A stretch of DNA of 64,000 nt from Bacillus tianshenii (GCA_020524525.2 CP129018.1:806001-870000), one strand, 5' to 3'; shown: positions 36,558 through 45,888, counted from the stretch's first letter. The notes: a model not told the origin generated them from the letters alone. Translations and numbers: made by a program.

Positions 36558-37427
36558 ATGTATGATGTTTCGAATATGTATCCTAACCCCTATTACGTTA
36601 ATGTCCCTGCCTACATGCCGCGAAATGATGCTTCCGTTCTTGATGTGATCAATGCTGGGATAAGTGGAGAAGCGGCGGTTGTTGATTTGTATCGTCGGTT
36701 AGAAGAGGCCGCGCCGAACGAGGAGCATAAACGCCATATTCGTCATGCGTTGAAAAAAGAAAATGGGCATTTGCAGCAATTGACTGAACTGTATCACACA
36801 CTAACTGGAAAAGAGCCTGAATATGCGTTTGAGCCTATTGGCTACCATACTTACAGAGAGGGCTTGCAAAGAGCTTTTGAAACAGAAATGCAAGCGTATG
36901 AACAGCATCGTCAAGCATACTACCTTACACAATCTTCACCATTTCAAGATTTATTTTTCAGAACATGTCAGAGCAAATCGAAGCATGTGAAGCGGTTTTA
37001 TTCATTATTATCACAAGGGCAAGCGAGAGTGGATTATGGGTCCCAGCCATATGTCGTCGATATTGAGGAAGCAACAAAGCAAAACGATACATTCCGAACA
37101 GCACTATGGACAGGGGAGCATCTGCAGGTAACATTAATGAGCATTGATGTTGGAGAAGATATCGGTTTAGAAATACACCCTACAGTCGATCAATTTTTAC
37201 GTATTGAAGAAGGGCAAGGGTTGGTTAAGATGGGGGACCGGATGGACCAGCTAACGTTTGAGAAAGAAGTCTTTGATGATGATGCGATTATGGTGCCTGC
37301 TGGTAAATGGCATAATCTCATTAACACTGGAGAAGAGCCTCTTAAGTTATACACCATCTATGCACCGCCAGAACATCCATTTGGTACGGTTCATGAAACG
37401 AAAGCAGACGCTCTGGAGGCTGAATAA
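36558..37427 (+). CDS. ferritin-like/cupin fusion protein
   Basis: The 289-residue protein starts with a Tyr/Pro/Asn-rich tail (YPNPYYVNVPAYMP) like those of spore coat proteins. A helical ferritin-like region follows (about 25-150: ISGEAAVVDLYRRLEE, HALKKENGHLQQL, FETEMQAYEQH), then a cupin domain (about 160-275: LEIHPTVDQFLRIEEGQG, MVPAGKWHNLINTG). Metal-binding His/Glu candidates are present in both parts. Function unknown; a coat or metal/redox role is inferred only from composition. Confidence 0.7.
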   Translation: MYDVSNMYPNPYYVNVPAYMPRNDASVLDVINAGISGEAAVVDLYRRLEEAAPNEEHKRHIRHALKKENGHLQQLTELYHTLTGKEPEYAFEPIGYHTYREGLQRAFETEMQAYEQHRQAYYLTQSSPFQDLFFRTCQSKSKHVKRFYSLLSQGQARVDYGSQPYVVDIEEATKQNDTFRTALWTGEHLQVTLMSIDVGEDIGLEIHPTVDQFLRIEEGQGLVKMGDRMDQLTFEKEVFDDDAIMVPAGKWHNLINTGEEPLKLYTIYAPPEHPFGTVHETKADALEAE

Positions 37428-37434
37428 AGACATC

Positions 37435-37469
37435 AAAAAAAGTTGCTACTTTTGGGGTAGCAACTTTTT
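37435..37469. terminator. bidirectional terminator
   Basis: Stem aaaaagttgctac / gtagcaacttttt between the convergent cupin gene and ahpF. Confidence 0.85.
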
Positions 37470-37472
37470 GAG

Positions 37473-38999
37473 TTAATTACGAATCAAGTAATCAAATGCG
37501 CCAAGAGCGGCAGTTGCACCTGATCCCATTGAAATAATAATTTGGTTATAGGCACTATCCGTACAATCTCCGGCAGCAAATACGCCAGGGATGCTTGTCA
37601 TTCCATACTTATCAACGACAATTTCACCGAAGCGTGATTGTTCGACTGTATCTTTTAACCACTCGGTATTTGGAAGAAGGCCGATTTGAACAAATACACC
37701 TTGTAGTTCAATATGGTTTTCTTCTTCTGTTTCACGGTCGATGTACGTAATGCCATTGACATTGTCTGTACCTGTAATTTCTTTCGTTTGCGCATTCGTA
37801 ATAACTTTTACGTTTGGAAGGCTATGTAGACGTTCCTGTAAGACGTCATCTGCTTTTAGCTCTGAGTTGAATTCAAGAACGGTAACATGCTTGACGATAC
37901 CTGCGAGGTCAATTGCGGCTTCAACACCAGAGTTTCCGCCTCCAATAACAGCTACGTCTTTGCCTTCAAACAATGGTCCGTCACAGTGAGGGCAGTATGC
38001 GACCCCTTTGTTCTTGAGCTCTTCTTCACCAGGTACACCGATGTTGCGCCAACGAGCACCAGTTGAAATGATAACACTCTTACTCTTTAAGACTGCGCCG
38101 CTTTCAAGCTCAACCTCAAACAGATCCTTCTTTTCTAAACGGCTTGCACGCTGTAAATTCATAATGTCAACGTTATAATCTTTGACATGCTCTTCTAAAC
38201 TAGCAGCAAGCTTAGGTCCTTCTGTTTTTGGCACACTAATAAAGTTTTCAATGCTCATCGTATCTAATACTTGGCCACCGAAGCGCTCGGCGACAATGCC
38301 GGTACGAATGCCTTTACGCGCGGCATAGATCGCTGCACTTGAACCAGCAGGACCTCCTCCGACAACGAGTACGTCATAAGGCTCTTTATTAGATAGCTCT
38401 TCAATATCTGGACCTGAACCAAGCTTAGCAAGAAGTTCTTCAAGCGAAATGCGTCCGCCATTGAAGAATTCTCCATTTAAGTATACAGCAGGAACAGCCA
38501 TCACATTTTTGCTTTCAACTTCTTCTCGATAAGCAGCGCCATCAATCATCGTGTGTGTAATGTTAGGGTTAAGAACACTCATCATGTTTAGCGCTTGCAC
38601 AACGTCAGGGCAGTTGTGGCAGCTTAAGCTCACATATGTTTCAAAGTGATACTCGCCACTAATGTTTTTCACTTGGTCAATCACACTTTGATCAACCTTT
38701 GGAGGTCTGCCGCTTACTTGTAGCAGTGCTAACACTAATGAAGTGAATTCGTGTCCTAACGGGATACCAGCAAAGATGACACCAGTATCTTCTCCAACAC
38801 GGTTTACACTAAAGCTAGGCGTTCTCTTTAACTCTGCTTTTTCGACACTGATTTTAGATGACATAGAAGCTAGCTCTTCTACAAGAGCTAGCATGTCATC
38901 GGAAATTTTATCTGTACCTGCACTAACCTTAAGAACGATATCGTCTTCGATTAGTTCAAGGTATTGGTTTAATTGTGCTTTGATTTCTTGATCAAGCAT
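37473..38999 (-). CDS. ahpF: alkyl hydroperoxide reductase subunit F
   Basis: The 508-residue NADH- and FAD-dependent disulfide reductase recycles AhpC. Order: N-terminal double thioredoxin domain with CHNCPDV (about 128-133), FAD motif [16 protein letters not shown], redox motif CPHCDGP, NAD motif [14 protein letters not shown], and FAVGDCTD-like AAGDCTDS near the end. It lies 15 bases after ahpC in the same operon. Confidence 0.96.
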   Translation of the reverse strand: MLDQEIKAQLNQYLELIEDDIVLKVSAGTDKISDDMLALVEELASMSSKISVEKAELKRTPSFSVNRVGEDTGVIFAGIPLGHEFTSLVLALLQVSGRPPKVDQSVIDQVKNISGEYHFETYVSLSCHNCPDVVQALNMMSVLNPNITHTMIDGAAYREEVESKNVMAVPAVYLNGEFFNGGRISLEELLAKLGSGPDIEELSNKEPYDVLVVGGGPAGSSAAIYAARKGIRTGIVAERFGGQVLDTMSIENFISVPKTEGPKLAASLEEHVKDYNVDIMNLQRASRLEKKDLFEVELESGAVLKSKSVIISTGARWRNIGVPGEEELKNKGVAYCPHCDGPLFEGKDVAVIGGGNSGVEAAIDLAGIVKHVTVLEFNSELKADDVLQERLHSLPNVKVITNAQTKEITGTDNVNGITYIDRETEEENHIELQGVFVQIGLLPNTEWLKDTVEQSRFGEIVVDKYGMTSIPGVFAAGDCTDSAYNQIIISMGSGATAALGAFDYLIRN

Positions 39000-39014
39000 T
39001 GGCTAATGCACTCC

Positions 39015-39578
39015 TTAGATTTTTCCGACTAGGTCGATGCTTGGCTTAAGCGTTTCGCTTCCTTCTTTCCATTTTGCAGGGCAAACTTCGCCTGGGTTAT
39101 TGCGCACATATTGTGCTGCTTTGATTTTGTCAGCAAGTGTGCTTGCGTCACGGCCAATTCCTTCTGCGTGAACTTCAGCAACTTGGATCTCGCCATCTGG
39201 GTCGATAACGAACGTACCGCGGTCAGCAAGTCCTTGCTCTTCGCGTAGCACTTCGAAGTTAGTAGCGAGTTTTAATGAAGGGTCGCCAATCATTGTATAA
39301 GTAATTTTGCCGATTTTTTCTGAAGTTTCATGCCATGCTTTGTGTGTGAAGTGAGTATCTGTAGAAGCAGAGTAAACCTCAACACCCAATTTCTTCAAGT
39401 TGCCATATTCGTTTTGAAGGTCTTCAAGCTCTGTTGGGCATACGAAAGTAAAGTCTGCTGGATAGAAGCAAAGAACGGTCCATTGACCTTTAAAGTTTTC
39501 CTCAGTTACTTCGACGAATTCTCCGTTTTTGAATGCATTTGCTTTGAATGGTTTTACTTTAGTTCCGATTACAGACAT
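39015..39578 (-). CDS. ahpC: alkyl hydroperoxide reductase subunit C (peroxiredoxin)
   Basis: The 187-residue typical 2-Cys peroxiredoxin reduces peroxides. The peroxidatic Cys is in [10 protein letters not shown] (about residue 47) and the resolving Cys in GEVCPAKW (about 166). AGGAGG lies ten bases before ATG. It leads the ahpCF operon under PerR/Fur-like sites. Confidence 0.97.
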   Translation of the reverse strand: MSVIGTKVKPFKANAFKNGEFVEVTEENFKGQWTVLCFYPADFTFVCPTELEDLQNEYGNLKKLGVEVYSASTDTHFTHKAWHETSEKIGKITYTMIGDPSLKLATNFEVLREEQGLADRGTFVIDPDGEIQVAEVHAEGIGRDASTLADKIKAAQYVRNNPGEVCPAKWKEGSETLKPSIDLVGKI

Positions 39579-39626
39579 GTTTCATATTCCTCCTAAATTA
39601 ATATAGATTTAAATTATTATTGCCAG

Positions 39627-39641
39627 TGAAAATGATTCCCA
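39627..39641 (-). promoter_or_regulatory. Fur-like box upstream of ahpC
   Basis: TGAAAATGATTCCCA matches the 7-1-7 Fur consensus TGATAATNATTATCA at 11 of the 14 defined bases. Confidence 0.4.
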
Positions 39642-39660
39642 AACAATAATAATTTTAATT

Positions 39661-39675
39661 ACATAATCATTATTA
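39661..39675 (-). promoter_or_regulatory. PerR-like box upstream of ahpC
   Basis: ACATAATCATTATTA holds the perfect core ATAATNATTAT of the PerR consensus TTATAATNATTATAA, with three outer mismatches. PerR control of ahpCF is established in Bacillus. Confidence 0.55.
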
Positions 39676-39979
39676 TATATAGGCGTGGGGATGTCAAGAG
39701 AAAACAGTTCATTAATAAGTACTTTTGCATCGTTTTCTTTATCTATGCACGAAAAGCTGCAAATATAGACAAACACGTGCATGTTGCTTGGCAAGTAGTT
39801 GTGTTTATTTTCCATCTATAATTGTAGCATGATTAGTTGCTTTTTGCTTTTCATATAGCTTTATCGATGTGTGTAAGGCTTTTTTCGTATTTTCATCCGA
39901 CTAGCTCATCTTTACAGCCAGTTTACGTGCAGTCATTAATTGTATGTTACGGTCGAGAAAGAATCAGGGGGTGAAAAAA

Positions 39980-40033
39980 ATGTTTTTTTACAAAGAATAT
40001 GAATTTATGCACGGGACAACGTCATATATATAG
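39980..40033 (+). CDS. possible 17-residue peptide
   Basis: ATG at 39980 lies six bases after GGGGGTG and opens a 17-codon frame rich in aromatic residues (FFYKEYEF). Very short; could be chance. Confidence 0.2.
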   Translation: MFFYKEYEFMHGTTSYI

Positions 40034-40169
40034 ATAAAGTGTCTAAATGTGCAAGTATTTTACGAACGAATTTTCTATTTTTGCATATGTTATACTGTTA
40101 AAATTTAATGTATACAATCTAACAACATATGCACTAGTAACCATTATTATGAAAAAGGGGAGAGCATCT

Positions 40170-40319
40170 ATGTTTTTTACTTGTAAAAAGTGCTGCACAG
40201 TTATGAGGGAAACGTTGATTTGTACCGTTTGCGGAAATGAAGAAAATGTCGTGCCGATTAACATTCAATTGCAAGGCAATGTGATTACGTATCCGACACC
40301 AGAGCAACGACCAGATTAA
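40170..40319 (+). CDS. small zinc-ribbon protein
   Basis: The 49-residue protein has two CxxC pairs (CKKC and CTVC), expected to bind one zinc, then a short tail. ATG 40170 is nine bases after AAAGGGGA. The longer upstream frame would add a hydrophobic stretch without a ribosome site. Possibly in a transcript with the next gene, 22 bases on. Confidence 0.65.
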   Translation: MFFTCKKCCTVMRETLICTVCGNEENVVPINIQLQGNVITYPTPEQRPD

Positions 40320-40341
40320 TTCATTGAAAGTGGGGGAGTAG

Positions 40342-40830
40342 ATGAAGAGATTCGGATTTGTCATGGTGGGGGTGCTTATTCTGCTGAGCTTTCAGCCTGT
40401 TATACACGGGTTAACCTCAAATATGCAAACAGAAGAAGAGGTCTATCAGTTTTTGCAACAGGCGATGGAAGCGCAAAACAGTCTTCACGATGAATACCGG
40501 GCGAAGGAAGATGTTGCTCAACTGCTCGAGCCATATTTTACGAGTGAATTTGCAGATTTATTTATGGAACGGCATGTTTTTGAATTTGACCAAGGCTGGA
40601 TTGCACTCGGAACAGATGTGATGGATTATTATATTCCGAACTTTGATTATGGCGATCAAACGGTTATGCGACAGAACGAAGAAGAGGTTCTCGTCTATCA
40701 CTTTGTTCGGGCAGAGTCATTTGGCCCCGTAACATGGCCTGACCATTACGAGTCCATTACGTTGCAAAAAGGAGAAGATGGCTTGAAGGTTATGACGTAT
40801 GAGATTACAAAAGAAGAGCCGACACTATAA
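40342..40830 (+). CDS. exported protein of about 160 residues, DUF3993-like
   Basis: A signal peptide (MKRFGFVMVGVLILLSFQPVIHG) leads a 140-residue acidic domain (FTSEFADLFMERHVF, WIALGTDVMDYYIPNF). This resembles the DUF3993 exported proteins of Bacillus, by memory only. GGGGGAG precedes ATG. Function unknown. Confidence 0.6.
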   Translation: MKRFGFVMVGVLILLSFQPVIHGLTSNMQTEEEVYQFLQQAMEAQNSLHDEYRAKEDVAQLLEPYFTSEFADLFMERHVFEFDQGWIALGTDVMDYYIPNFDYGDQTVMRQNEEEVLVYHFVRAESFGPVTWPDHYESITLQKGEDGLKVMTYEITKEEPTL

Positions 40831-40831
40831 G

Positions 40832-40869
40832 AAAAGCGATGGTTTTTGAATGAAACCACCGCTTTTTTT
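40832..40869 (+). terminator. terminator after the DUF3993-like gene
   Basis: Stem aaaagcg-tggttt / aaacca-ccgctttt with a bulged A and T7. It starts with gaaaagcg, like the repeat's leading edge. Confidence 0.8.
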
Positions 40870-40879
40870 CGTTATTAAA

Positions 40880-41047
40880 TGTCTTATGCTTGTCGCCCCT
40901 GAACGAGCCGCCTCCGCATTTCTTTTGTCCAGCTGCGAAAGGCAGGCTGCGCGAGTTGCTTCACCTTTCCACTCCGAAAGCAAAGGACGGCTTTCTCTGT
41001 GGAAAGCTTCCAGCAATCGGACAGCCTAACCGCCTTTCTCCGCTTTT
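40880..41047 (-). repeat. repeat cluster 4 (partial unit plus second module)
   Basis: The 3' part of the long-hairpin unit (tcttatgcttgtcgcccctgaacgagcc) is joined to the module gaaaggcaggctgcgcgagttgcttcacc ... agcaatcggacagcctaacc. It ends at the stop codon of the minus-strand glutaredoxin-like gene. Confidence 0.85.
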
Positions 41048-41049
41048 CT

Positions 41050-41289
41050 TCATCCCTTCAGTATTTGTTCGAGTCGCTCGAGGTTTAGTCCTTTTATTAC
41101 TTTTCCGCTGACGACGACTGTTGGGGTTGCGTGCGAGTGATATTGCTCAATCATCTTCTTGCGTCCGTCTGGGTTTTTTACAATGTCGATTTCTTCGTAC
41201 AGGATATGTTCAAAGGACAGGTACTCTTTCACGATCTTACTTGCAGAGCAAGCAGGGTGTGTAAAGACTGTCACGCGTTTGTATGTCAT
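41050..41289 (-). CDS. glutaredoxin-family protein
   Basis: The 79-residue thioredoxin-fold protein has HPACSASK at the active site, that is CxxS (monothiol) rather than CxxC, and the cis-Pro motif ATPTVVV. Small Bacillus glutaredoxin-like proteins of this kind may act with bacillithiol or in iron-sulfur handling; not certain. AGGTGGC precedes ATG. Confidence 0.8.
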   Translation of the reverse strand: MTYKRVTVFTHPACSASKIVKEYLSFEHILYEEIDIVKNPDGRKKMIEQYHSHATPTVVVSGKVIKGLNLERLEQILKG

Positions 41290-41380
41290 AAAGCCACCTC
41301 TTTAACTCCCAATTCCTTCTTTCAATATAGCATGGTTTTAAATGGAATTAGGTAGAAAGCAACAACTTGGAGGGAATGCC

Positions 41381-42343
41381 TTATTTTTTCTTCTTCTTTT
41401 TCATGATGTAATCTGCAAGCCCCATTGCACAGACGTCCATATCAAGGCGGAGCACTTGATATTCTGGGTGGTCATCAGGTACGCCTTTGCTGCGGAGGTA
41501 CGAAGTGATTTTTTCGCTTAAATGGTTGTGGGCGATTTCATGCATTTTAGCAAAATCATCTGACTCAGCACCAGCAACTTCAGCTGCTTCGACAAAAGTA
41601 GGCAGCCATTCACGCACTTGACGGTACACCTCTTGTGGCTCATCACTAACACTAAAATGCCCAAAATAAATACGGTCCACCCCTAGTGCTTCAATGCGTG
41701 CTAGGCTGTTTAGCATTGCATCTGGGTCAAACTGGTTCGGTGATGTGGACGGTAAATATAAATGAATCCCGTCTTTTTTCAGCTTCGGATATTGCAAGCC
41801 GATTGTATCACCTGTGAAGATTCCGTTGCTTTTTGAATCATGAATACTGAAGTGGTGCTTCGCATGACCAGGTGTATCGTAGAAAGTGAGCGTGCGCTCA
41901 CCAATTGGCAATACGTCGCCATCGTTTTTAACAACAAGACGGTCTTCCGGGATTGGAACAATCGGGTCAAATAACTTATCAAATTGATCGCCATATACGG
42001 CCCGAGCGCCTGCGATTAACTTCGACGGATCGGCTAGGTGACGTTCGCCGCGAGGGTGGACAACGACCTTTGCGTTTGGACATTTTTCAAGTAATAAGCC
42101 AGCACCACCAGCATGGTCAAGGTGGATATGTGTAACGATAATCCAGCGCACATCTTCAAGCTTTAAGTTCAAATCCTCAAGCCCTTGAATAATATACGGA
42201 ACAGATGGGCTAGCGGATGTTTCAACAAGTGTCAACTCTTCATCTTGAATGACATATGTACCAGTACGGCCATCCGTACCTAAATCAAAATCATCAATTA
42301 AGGAAATATCATAATCTAAACTAACAGGTGCAATCGCTTTCAT
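41381..42343 (-). CDS. MBL-fold hydrolase, YtnP/lactonase-like
   Basis: The 320-residue metallo-beta-lactamase-fold protein has zinc ligands in THIHLDHAGG, a His in DTPGHAKHHF and GDTIG. The general layout resembles YtnP-type lactonases but the substrate is unknown. ATG 42343 is behind GAGGAGTTGGGAG; an upstream in-frame ATG (42379) lacks a site. The C-terminus is a run of lysines. Confidence 0.75.
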   Translation of the reverse strand: MKAIAPVSLDYDISLIDDFDLGTDGRTGTYVIQDEELTLVETSASPSVPYIIQGLEDLNLKLEDVRWIIVTHIHLDHAGGAGLLLEKCPNAKVVVHPRGERHLADPSKLIAGARAVYGDQFDKLFDPIVPIPEDRLVVKNDGDVLPIGERTLTFYDTPGHAKHHFSIHDSKSNGIFTGDTIGLQYPKLKKDGIHLYLPSTSPNQFDPDAMLNSLARIEALGVDRIYFGHFSVSDEPQEVYRQVREWLPTFVEAAEVAGAESDDFAKMHEIAHNHLSEKITSYLRSKGVPDDHPEYQVLRLDMDVCAMGLADYIMKKKKKK

Positions 42344-42503
42344 GTTTTCTCCCAACTCCTCATCTATTGTCTCTTTCATGGTTTTATTGTAGAGGATTGG
42401 CTGTTTGCTGTAAAGAAATTGATAGAATATTAAGAAAAACGGAAGGGAAAGGGAGCTTTTGAACAGAAAAAGGCGTGTGGAGAGAAGGCCTGCTAAAGCC
42501 GCC

Positions 42504-42616
42504 GCAGTGGAATGACACTTCGCTTTCCGGCGGGTTCCCCGTGAGCCTCCTCGGCACGCCTGCGGGATCTCACTTAGGTCACGGTTCCCGCAGGAGTCTA
42601 CGTGTCATTCCACTGC
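42504..42616. repeat. type F repeat (copy 2)
   Basis: The core shares cttcgctttcc and cccgcaggagtctacgtg-type sequence with copy 1 (14316-14490). Its 15-base arms GCAGTGGAATGACAC and GTGTCATTCCACTGC pair perfectly but differ in sequence from those of copy 1. The flanking region 42380-42744 otherwise holds only a terminator. Confidence 0.8.
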
Positions 42617-42649
42617 TAGTATTGTTCTTTTTCTAATATCTTATAAATC

Positions 42650-42687
42650 AGCGATTCATCACCTCTAAAAGGATGATTGAATCGCTT
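42650..42687 (-). terminator. probable terminator of the HD-GYP gene
   Basis: Nine-bp stem agcgattca / tgaatcgct, followed by a modest T content in the minus direction. Confidence 0.45.
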
Positions 42688-42744
42688 ATTTTATAGTCCG
42701 ATTTTCAGTGGTCTGGTGAAGGTTACGCCTTTTTCTGTTTTGCT

Positions 42745-43824
42745 TTAATGCAATATTTCATTAATTTGAATCGTGCGGGATTCTTTCAAGTTAATAAATG
42801 CGCCGTTGCTTGTCTTTACAATCGGACGGTCTGGCTCATATGGCGGGATATAAACAATCTCACCGACATTCCCATTACTTAAGCGTACCTTTTTATTTGT
42901 AAAACCAGCATACATGTAGTTTACGAATGTCGACACAATCCGTGGATTGAATTTCTTTTCAGCCATGCCTTTTTGGAGTTCTTGTAAGGCAAAATACGGT
43001 GACTGCTTTGTACTGTAATAACGGTCTGAACAAATCGCGTCGAATGTATCGGCTACACCGACAATTTGAGAGAATAGGGAAATGTTTTCTTCTTGTAAAT
43101 GGTTTGGGTAGCCTGAACCGTCAAGCCGTTCGTGATGTGTGAGGGCGACATCCAAAATTCGTTCATCAAGAAGTGGAATGTCCTTAAGAATTTCATAGCC
43201 TAATTCGGTATGTCTTTGCATATGGAGATATTCTTGCTTCGTAAGCCGGCCTGGTTTGGTGAGAATGTTGTGGTCGATTTTGATTTTACCGATATCATGA
43301 AGTAAGCCCGCCTGACCTAAAATCATTAAATCTTCTGTCTTAAAATCTAATAAATGACCGATCATGCTAGAAATGACACTAACATTTAAACTATGACGGC
43401 ACGTATAATCATCATAGCCGTGTAAGCAATGAAGGGAGAAGAGCGTCTCAGGGTGCTTTAAGCTGTACTCGATCGCAGGCTTAATTTCATAGATCAACTC
43501 ATGAACTGCATCGGAGGAATTGTGATCTGTTAAACAATTAAACATATATTTAACATCATTTAAGAGTCCAACATACACTTCCTTAAATTCCTCATCATCC
43601 CAATTGTCCGTAATTTGGTTAATCAGTTTTTGCGAAACTTTTTTCTCTTCACCTTCAATGTAAATCGCTTTTATCTCATTTTTTAAGAGGTAGTTAATAT
43701 CTTTTGCACACAAACGATGACCGCTTGGGAAGAGGATTTTGCCTGTAGTTAGATTGTATGTGTCCACAATATCTTCGGCCAGCACTTCGTTAATTAATGT
43801 ATAAGATAGCGGTTTCTTAATCAT
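42745..43824 (-). CDS. HD-GYP phosphodiesterase-type protein
   Basis: The 359-residue protein has an N-terminal HD-GYP-associated domain and an HD-GYP domain with HDIGK and complete HHERLDGSGYP motifs. The intact motif suggests active cyclic di-GMP hydrolysis, in contrast to the altered copy at 12462. Soluble, no sensor domain recognised. Not in an operon. Confidence 0.92.
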   Translation of the reverse strand: MIKKPLSYTLINEVLAEDIVDTYNLTTGKILFPSGHRLCAKDINYLLKNEIKAIYIEGEEKKVSQKLINQITDNWDDEEFKEVYVGLLNDVKYMFNCLTDHNSSDAVHELIYEIKPAIEYSLKHPETLFSLHCLHGYDDYTCRHSLNVSVISSMIGHLLDFKTEDLMILGQAGLLHDIGKIKIDHNILTKPGRLTKQEYLHMQRHTELGYEILKDIPLLDERILDVALTHHERLDGSGYPNHLQEENISLFSQIVGVADTFDAICSDRYYSTKQSPYFALQELQKGMAEKKFNPRIVSTFVNYMYAGFTNKKVRLSNGNVGEIVYIPPYEPDRPIVKTSNGAFINLKESRTIQINEILH

Positions 43825-43985
43825 CTAGTACACTACCTTTCTTTTAACAATAATGTTAAGTTATGTAAATATATGTATATGTTTAGTCTAGCATAAAAAT
43901 TGTTGTTTACAACATATTCCCAATTAGTAATAAATAAACAGGAAAATACTCATGGGAAAATAATCATAGTAAAATAGGCTTCACG

Positions 43986-44025
43986 AAACTAATATCATTA
44001 GTTATAATACTAATGATATTAGTTT
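43986..44025 (+). promoter_or_regulatory. double TetR-type operator flanking a -10 box
   Basis: A 40-base perfect inverted repeat: 16-base arms (AAACTAATATCATTAG and its complement) around TTATAATA. Each arm contains CTAAT-N3-ATTAG, itself a dyad, so two repressor dimers could bind. The centre holds TATAAT at 44003-44008. It lies 15 bases before the MBL-TetR operon, which suggests autoregulation. Confidence 0.75.
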
Positions 44026-44039
44026 AGGAGGAAAGCAGT

Positions 44040-44774
44040 ATGCGTGTTGAACATAATGAGATGCTTTATCAGCTATCTTTTATGCCGTCTTTGTTTCCGG
44101 TCAATTGTTACCTTGTGGAAGAAGAGAAAGAGCTTACATTAATTGATGCGGCTCTTCCTTATAGTGATAAGATGATTTTGCAGACAGCCAAACAAATAGG
44201 AAAGCCGATAACGCGTATTGTCTTAACGCACGCTCATGAAGACCATGTCGGTGCGTTAGATCGGTTGAAAGAAGCCCTTCCCAATGCAGAGGTATTCATT
44301 TCAAGCCGGGATGCGAAAATTTTACGAGGTGATGTTTCCTTGGAGCCAACCGAACCACAGGTGAAAATACGCGGTGGTGTTCCAAAGAAAATTCGCACAA
44401 CTCCTAATCAAATGATCGTTGATGGGATGCAGGTTGGCTCACTGCAAGCGGTCGCAGCTCCGGGGCATACGCCTGGTTCTATGGCGTTTTTCGATACACG
44501 CACTCATGCTTTAGTCGCAGGAGATGCATTTCAGACACGGGGAGGAGTGGCGGTGGCAGGAACATTGAAGTCGTTTTTTCCATTTCCAGCCATGGCCACG
44601 TGGCATAAAGAAACAGCCCTTGAAAGTGCAAGAAAGTTAAGTAGATTGAATCCATCTTTACTTGCTGTTGGGCATGGACGGATGCTGAAGGACCCTGCAT
44701 ATGCAATTAAGAAAGCTATTACTGAAGCAGAGCAAGCAATTGAAAGAAGGGGAAACGATGAGGCAAGGAATTAA
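44040..44774 (+). CDS. metallo-beta-lactamase-fold hydrolase
   Basis: The 244-residue enzyme has zinc ligands THAHEDHVG, PGHTPGSM, GDAFQ and GHG. Such enzymes next to a TetR gene are often detoxifying or lactonase-type. AGGAGGAAAGC lies before ATG. It overlaps the tetR gene by 17 bases. Confidence 0.87.
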   Translation: MRVEHNEMLYQLSFMPSLFPVNCYLVEEEKELTLIDAALPYSDKMILQTAKQIGKPITRIVLTHAHEDHVGALDRLKEALPNAEVFISSRDAKILRGDVSLEPTEPQVKIRGGVPKKIRTTPNQMIVDGMQVGSLQAVAAPGHTPGSMAFFDTRTHALVAGDAFQTRGGVAVAGTLKSFFPFPAMATWHKETALESARKLSRLNPSLLAVGHGRMLKDPAYAIKKAITEAEQAIERRGNDEARN

Positions 44775-45315
44775 TAAACAAACCGTGCTTGAAACAGCCG
44801 GACAAATAGCAGATACAGAAGGGTTTCACAATGTCACACTAGCCTCTGTTGCAAAAGCATTAAACATTAAAACACCTTCATTATATAACCATGTAAAAGG
44901 ATTACCAGGGTTAAAAAAAGATTTCGCCTGCTATTCGATTCGCAAATTAAAAGAAGCCATGAGTGAAGCTGCAATCGGCAGAACAAGTGAGGAAGCGTTG
45001 TATGCAATTGGGCAGGCATATGTCGGATTTGTACGACAGCACCCTGGGCTGTATGAAGCAACATTAGCTGCCCCAGACCCGTTAGATGAAGAAGTACGGA
45101 CTGCTGGAAATGAAATTGTTACATTGCTGCTTCGCGTCCTTGAACCATATAAGCTAGAAGAGAAGGTGGCTCTGCATACGGTCCGTGGGCTGCGAAGTAT
45201 CGTACACGGCTTTGCGTCTTTAGAGCTTAAGCAAGGCTTTAACATGGACTTAGATACGGATGAAACATTGAAGCATTTGTTAGAAACATATTTAGCTGGG
45301 TTGAAACAAAGCTGA
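44758..45315 (+). CDS. TetR-family regulator (WHG domain type)
   Basis: The 185-residue protein has a helix-turn-helix (about 10-55: ADTEGFHNVTLASVAKALN, TPSLYNHVKG) and a C-terminal domain of the WHG type (RQHPGLYEATLAAPDP, VRGLRSIVHGFASLEL). It likely binds the 40-base operator upstream and controls its own operon with the MBL enzyme. AAAGGGGAAACG precedes ATG 44758. Confidence 0.88.
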   Translation: MRQGINKQTVLETAGQIADTEGFHNVTLASVAKALNIKTPSLYNHVKGLPGLKKDFACYSIRKLKEAMSEAAIGRTSEEALYAIGQAYVGFVRQHPGLYEATLAAPDPLDEEVRTAGNEIVTLLLRVLEPYKLEEKVALHTVRGLRSIVHGFASLELKQGFNMDLDTDETLKHLLETYLAGLKQS

Positions 45316-45347
45316 TTTCTAGGGTTTCCTTAGAATCAGCTTTGTTT
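45304..45347. terminator. bidirectional terminator
   Basis: Stem aaacaaagctgatt / aatcagctttgttt overlapping the tetR stop codon. Confidence 0.8.
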
Positions 45348-45358
45348 GCTGTCCAGTG

Positions 45359-45781
45359 TTAAAGGTTTTTCTTAAACACGTAGCTCACTTTATCGTAATC
45401 CATTTTTTCTTCGTAAAAGCGGTGAGCGTCTGTTCGCTGCAATCCGGATGACAGGGCAACAGCACCGAGGCCTTGTTCAGCTGCCCACGTATGGAGGTAA
45501 GCTAACAGTTTTTCGCCATAGCCTTTTGAGCGAACATGTTGGTCGGTTACTAAATCATAGACCCAAAGGTGGCGCTCATAATACAAGTTTGCTAGCGGAA
45601 TAACGCCTGCTAACACGACAAGTTTTTCGTCAATATAGCCGCCAAACATACGGTATCCCTGTCTTTTCATATCTGCAAGAAGGTCCAGATAGACGTCTTT
45701 TGTTAGTTGAGGGCGAAGCTGATTCATTAATGGGAAGGCGGTCTTCATTTGTTCATCAGTTGTTAACTCATTGATTTTCAT
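45359..45781 (-). CDS. GNAT acetyltransferase
   Basis: The 140-residue protein has the acetyl-CoA motif VRSKGYGEKLLAYLH and the C-terminal RTDAHRFYEEKMDYDKVSYVF pattern. Substrate unknown. ATG 45781 behind AAAAAGGAGC is better than the longer frame at 45811. Confidence 0.88.
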   Translation of the reverse strand: MKINELTTDEQMKTAFPLMNQLRPQLTKDVYLDLLADMKRQGYRMFGGYIDEKLVVLAGVIPLANLYYERHLWVYDLVTDQHVRSKGYGEKLLAYLHTWAAEQGLGAVALSSGLQRTDAHRFYEEKMDYDKVSYVFKKNL

Positions 45782-45848
45782 TTTTAAGCTCCTTTTTGTA
45801 AGAAAATACAATTAAATTATAAAGCGAAAGAGCTTATATTACTATAAG

Positions 45849-45883
45849 AAAAAGACGTGACTCCATTGGAATCACGTCTTTTT
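45849..45883. terminator. bidirectional terminator
   Basis: Stem aaaaagacgtga / tcacgtcttttt; it ends clpE and the GNAT side. Confidence 0.85.
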
Positions 45884-45888
45884 GACAT

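Larger units (their letters stand above)
39579..39979. other. ahpCF control region and adjacent gene-free stretch
   Basis: About 400 AT-rich bases. The left third holds the ahpC ribosome binding site and the Fur- and PerR-like boxes. I see no gene in the remainder. Confidence 0.6.
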
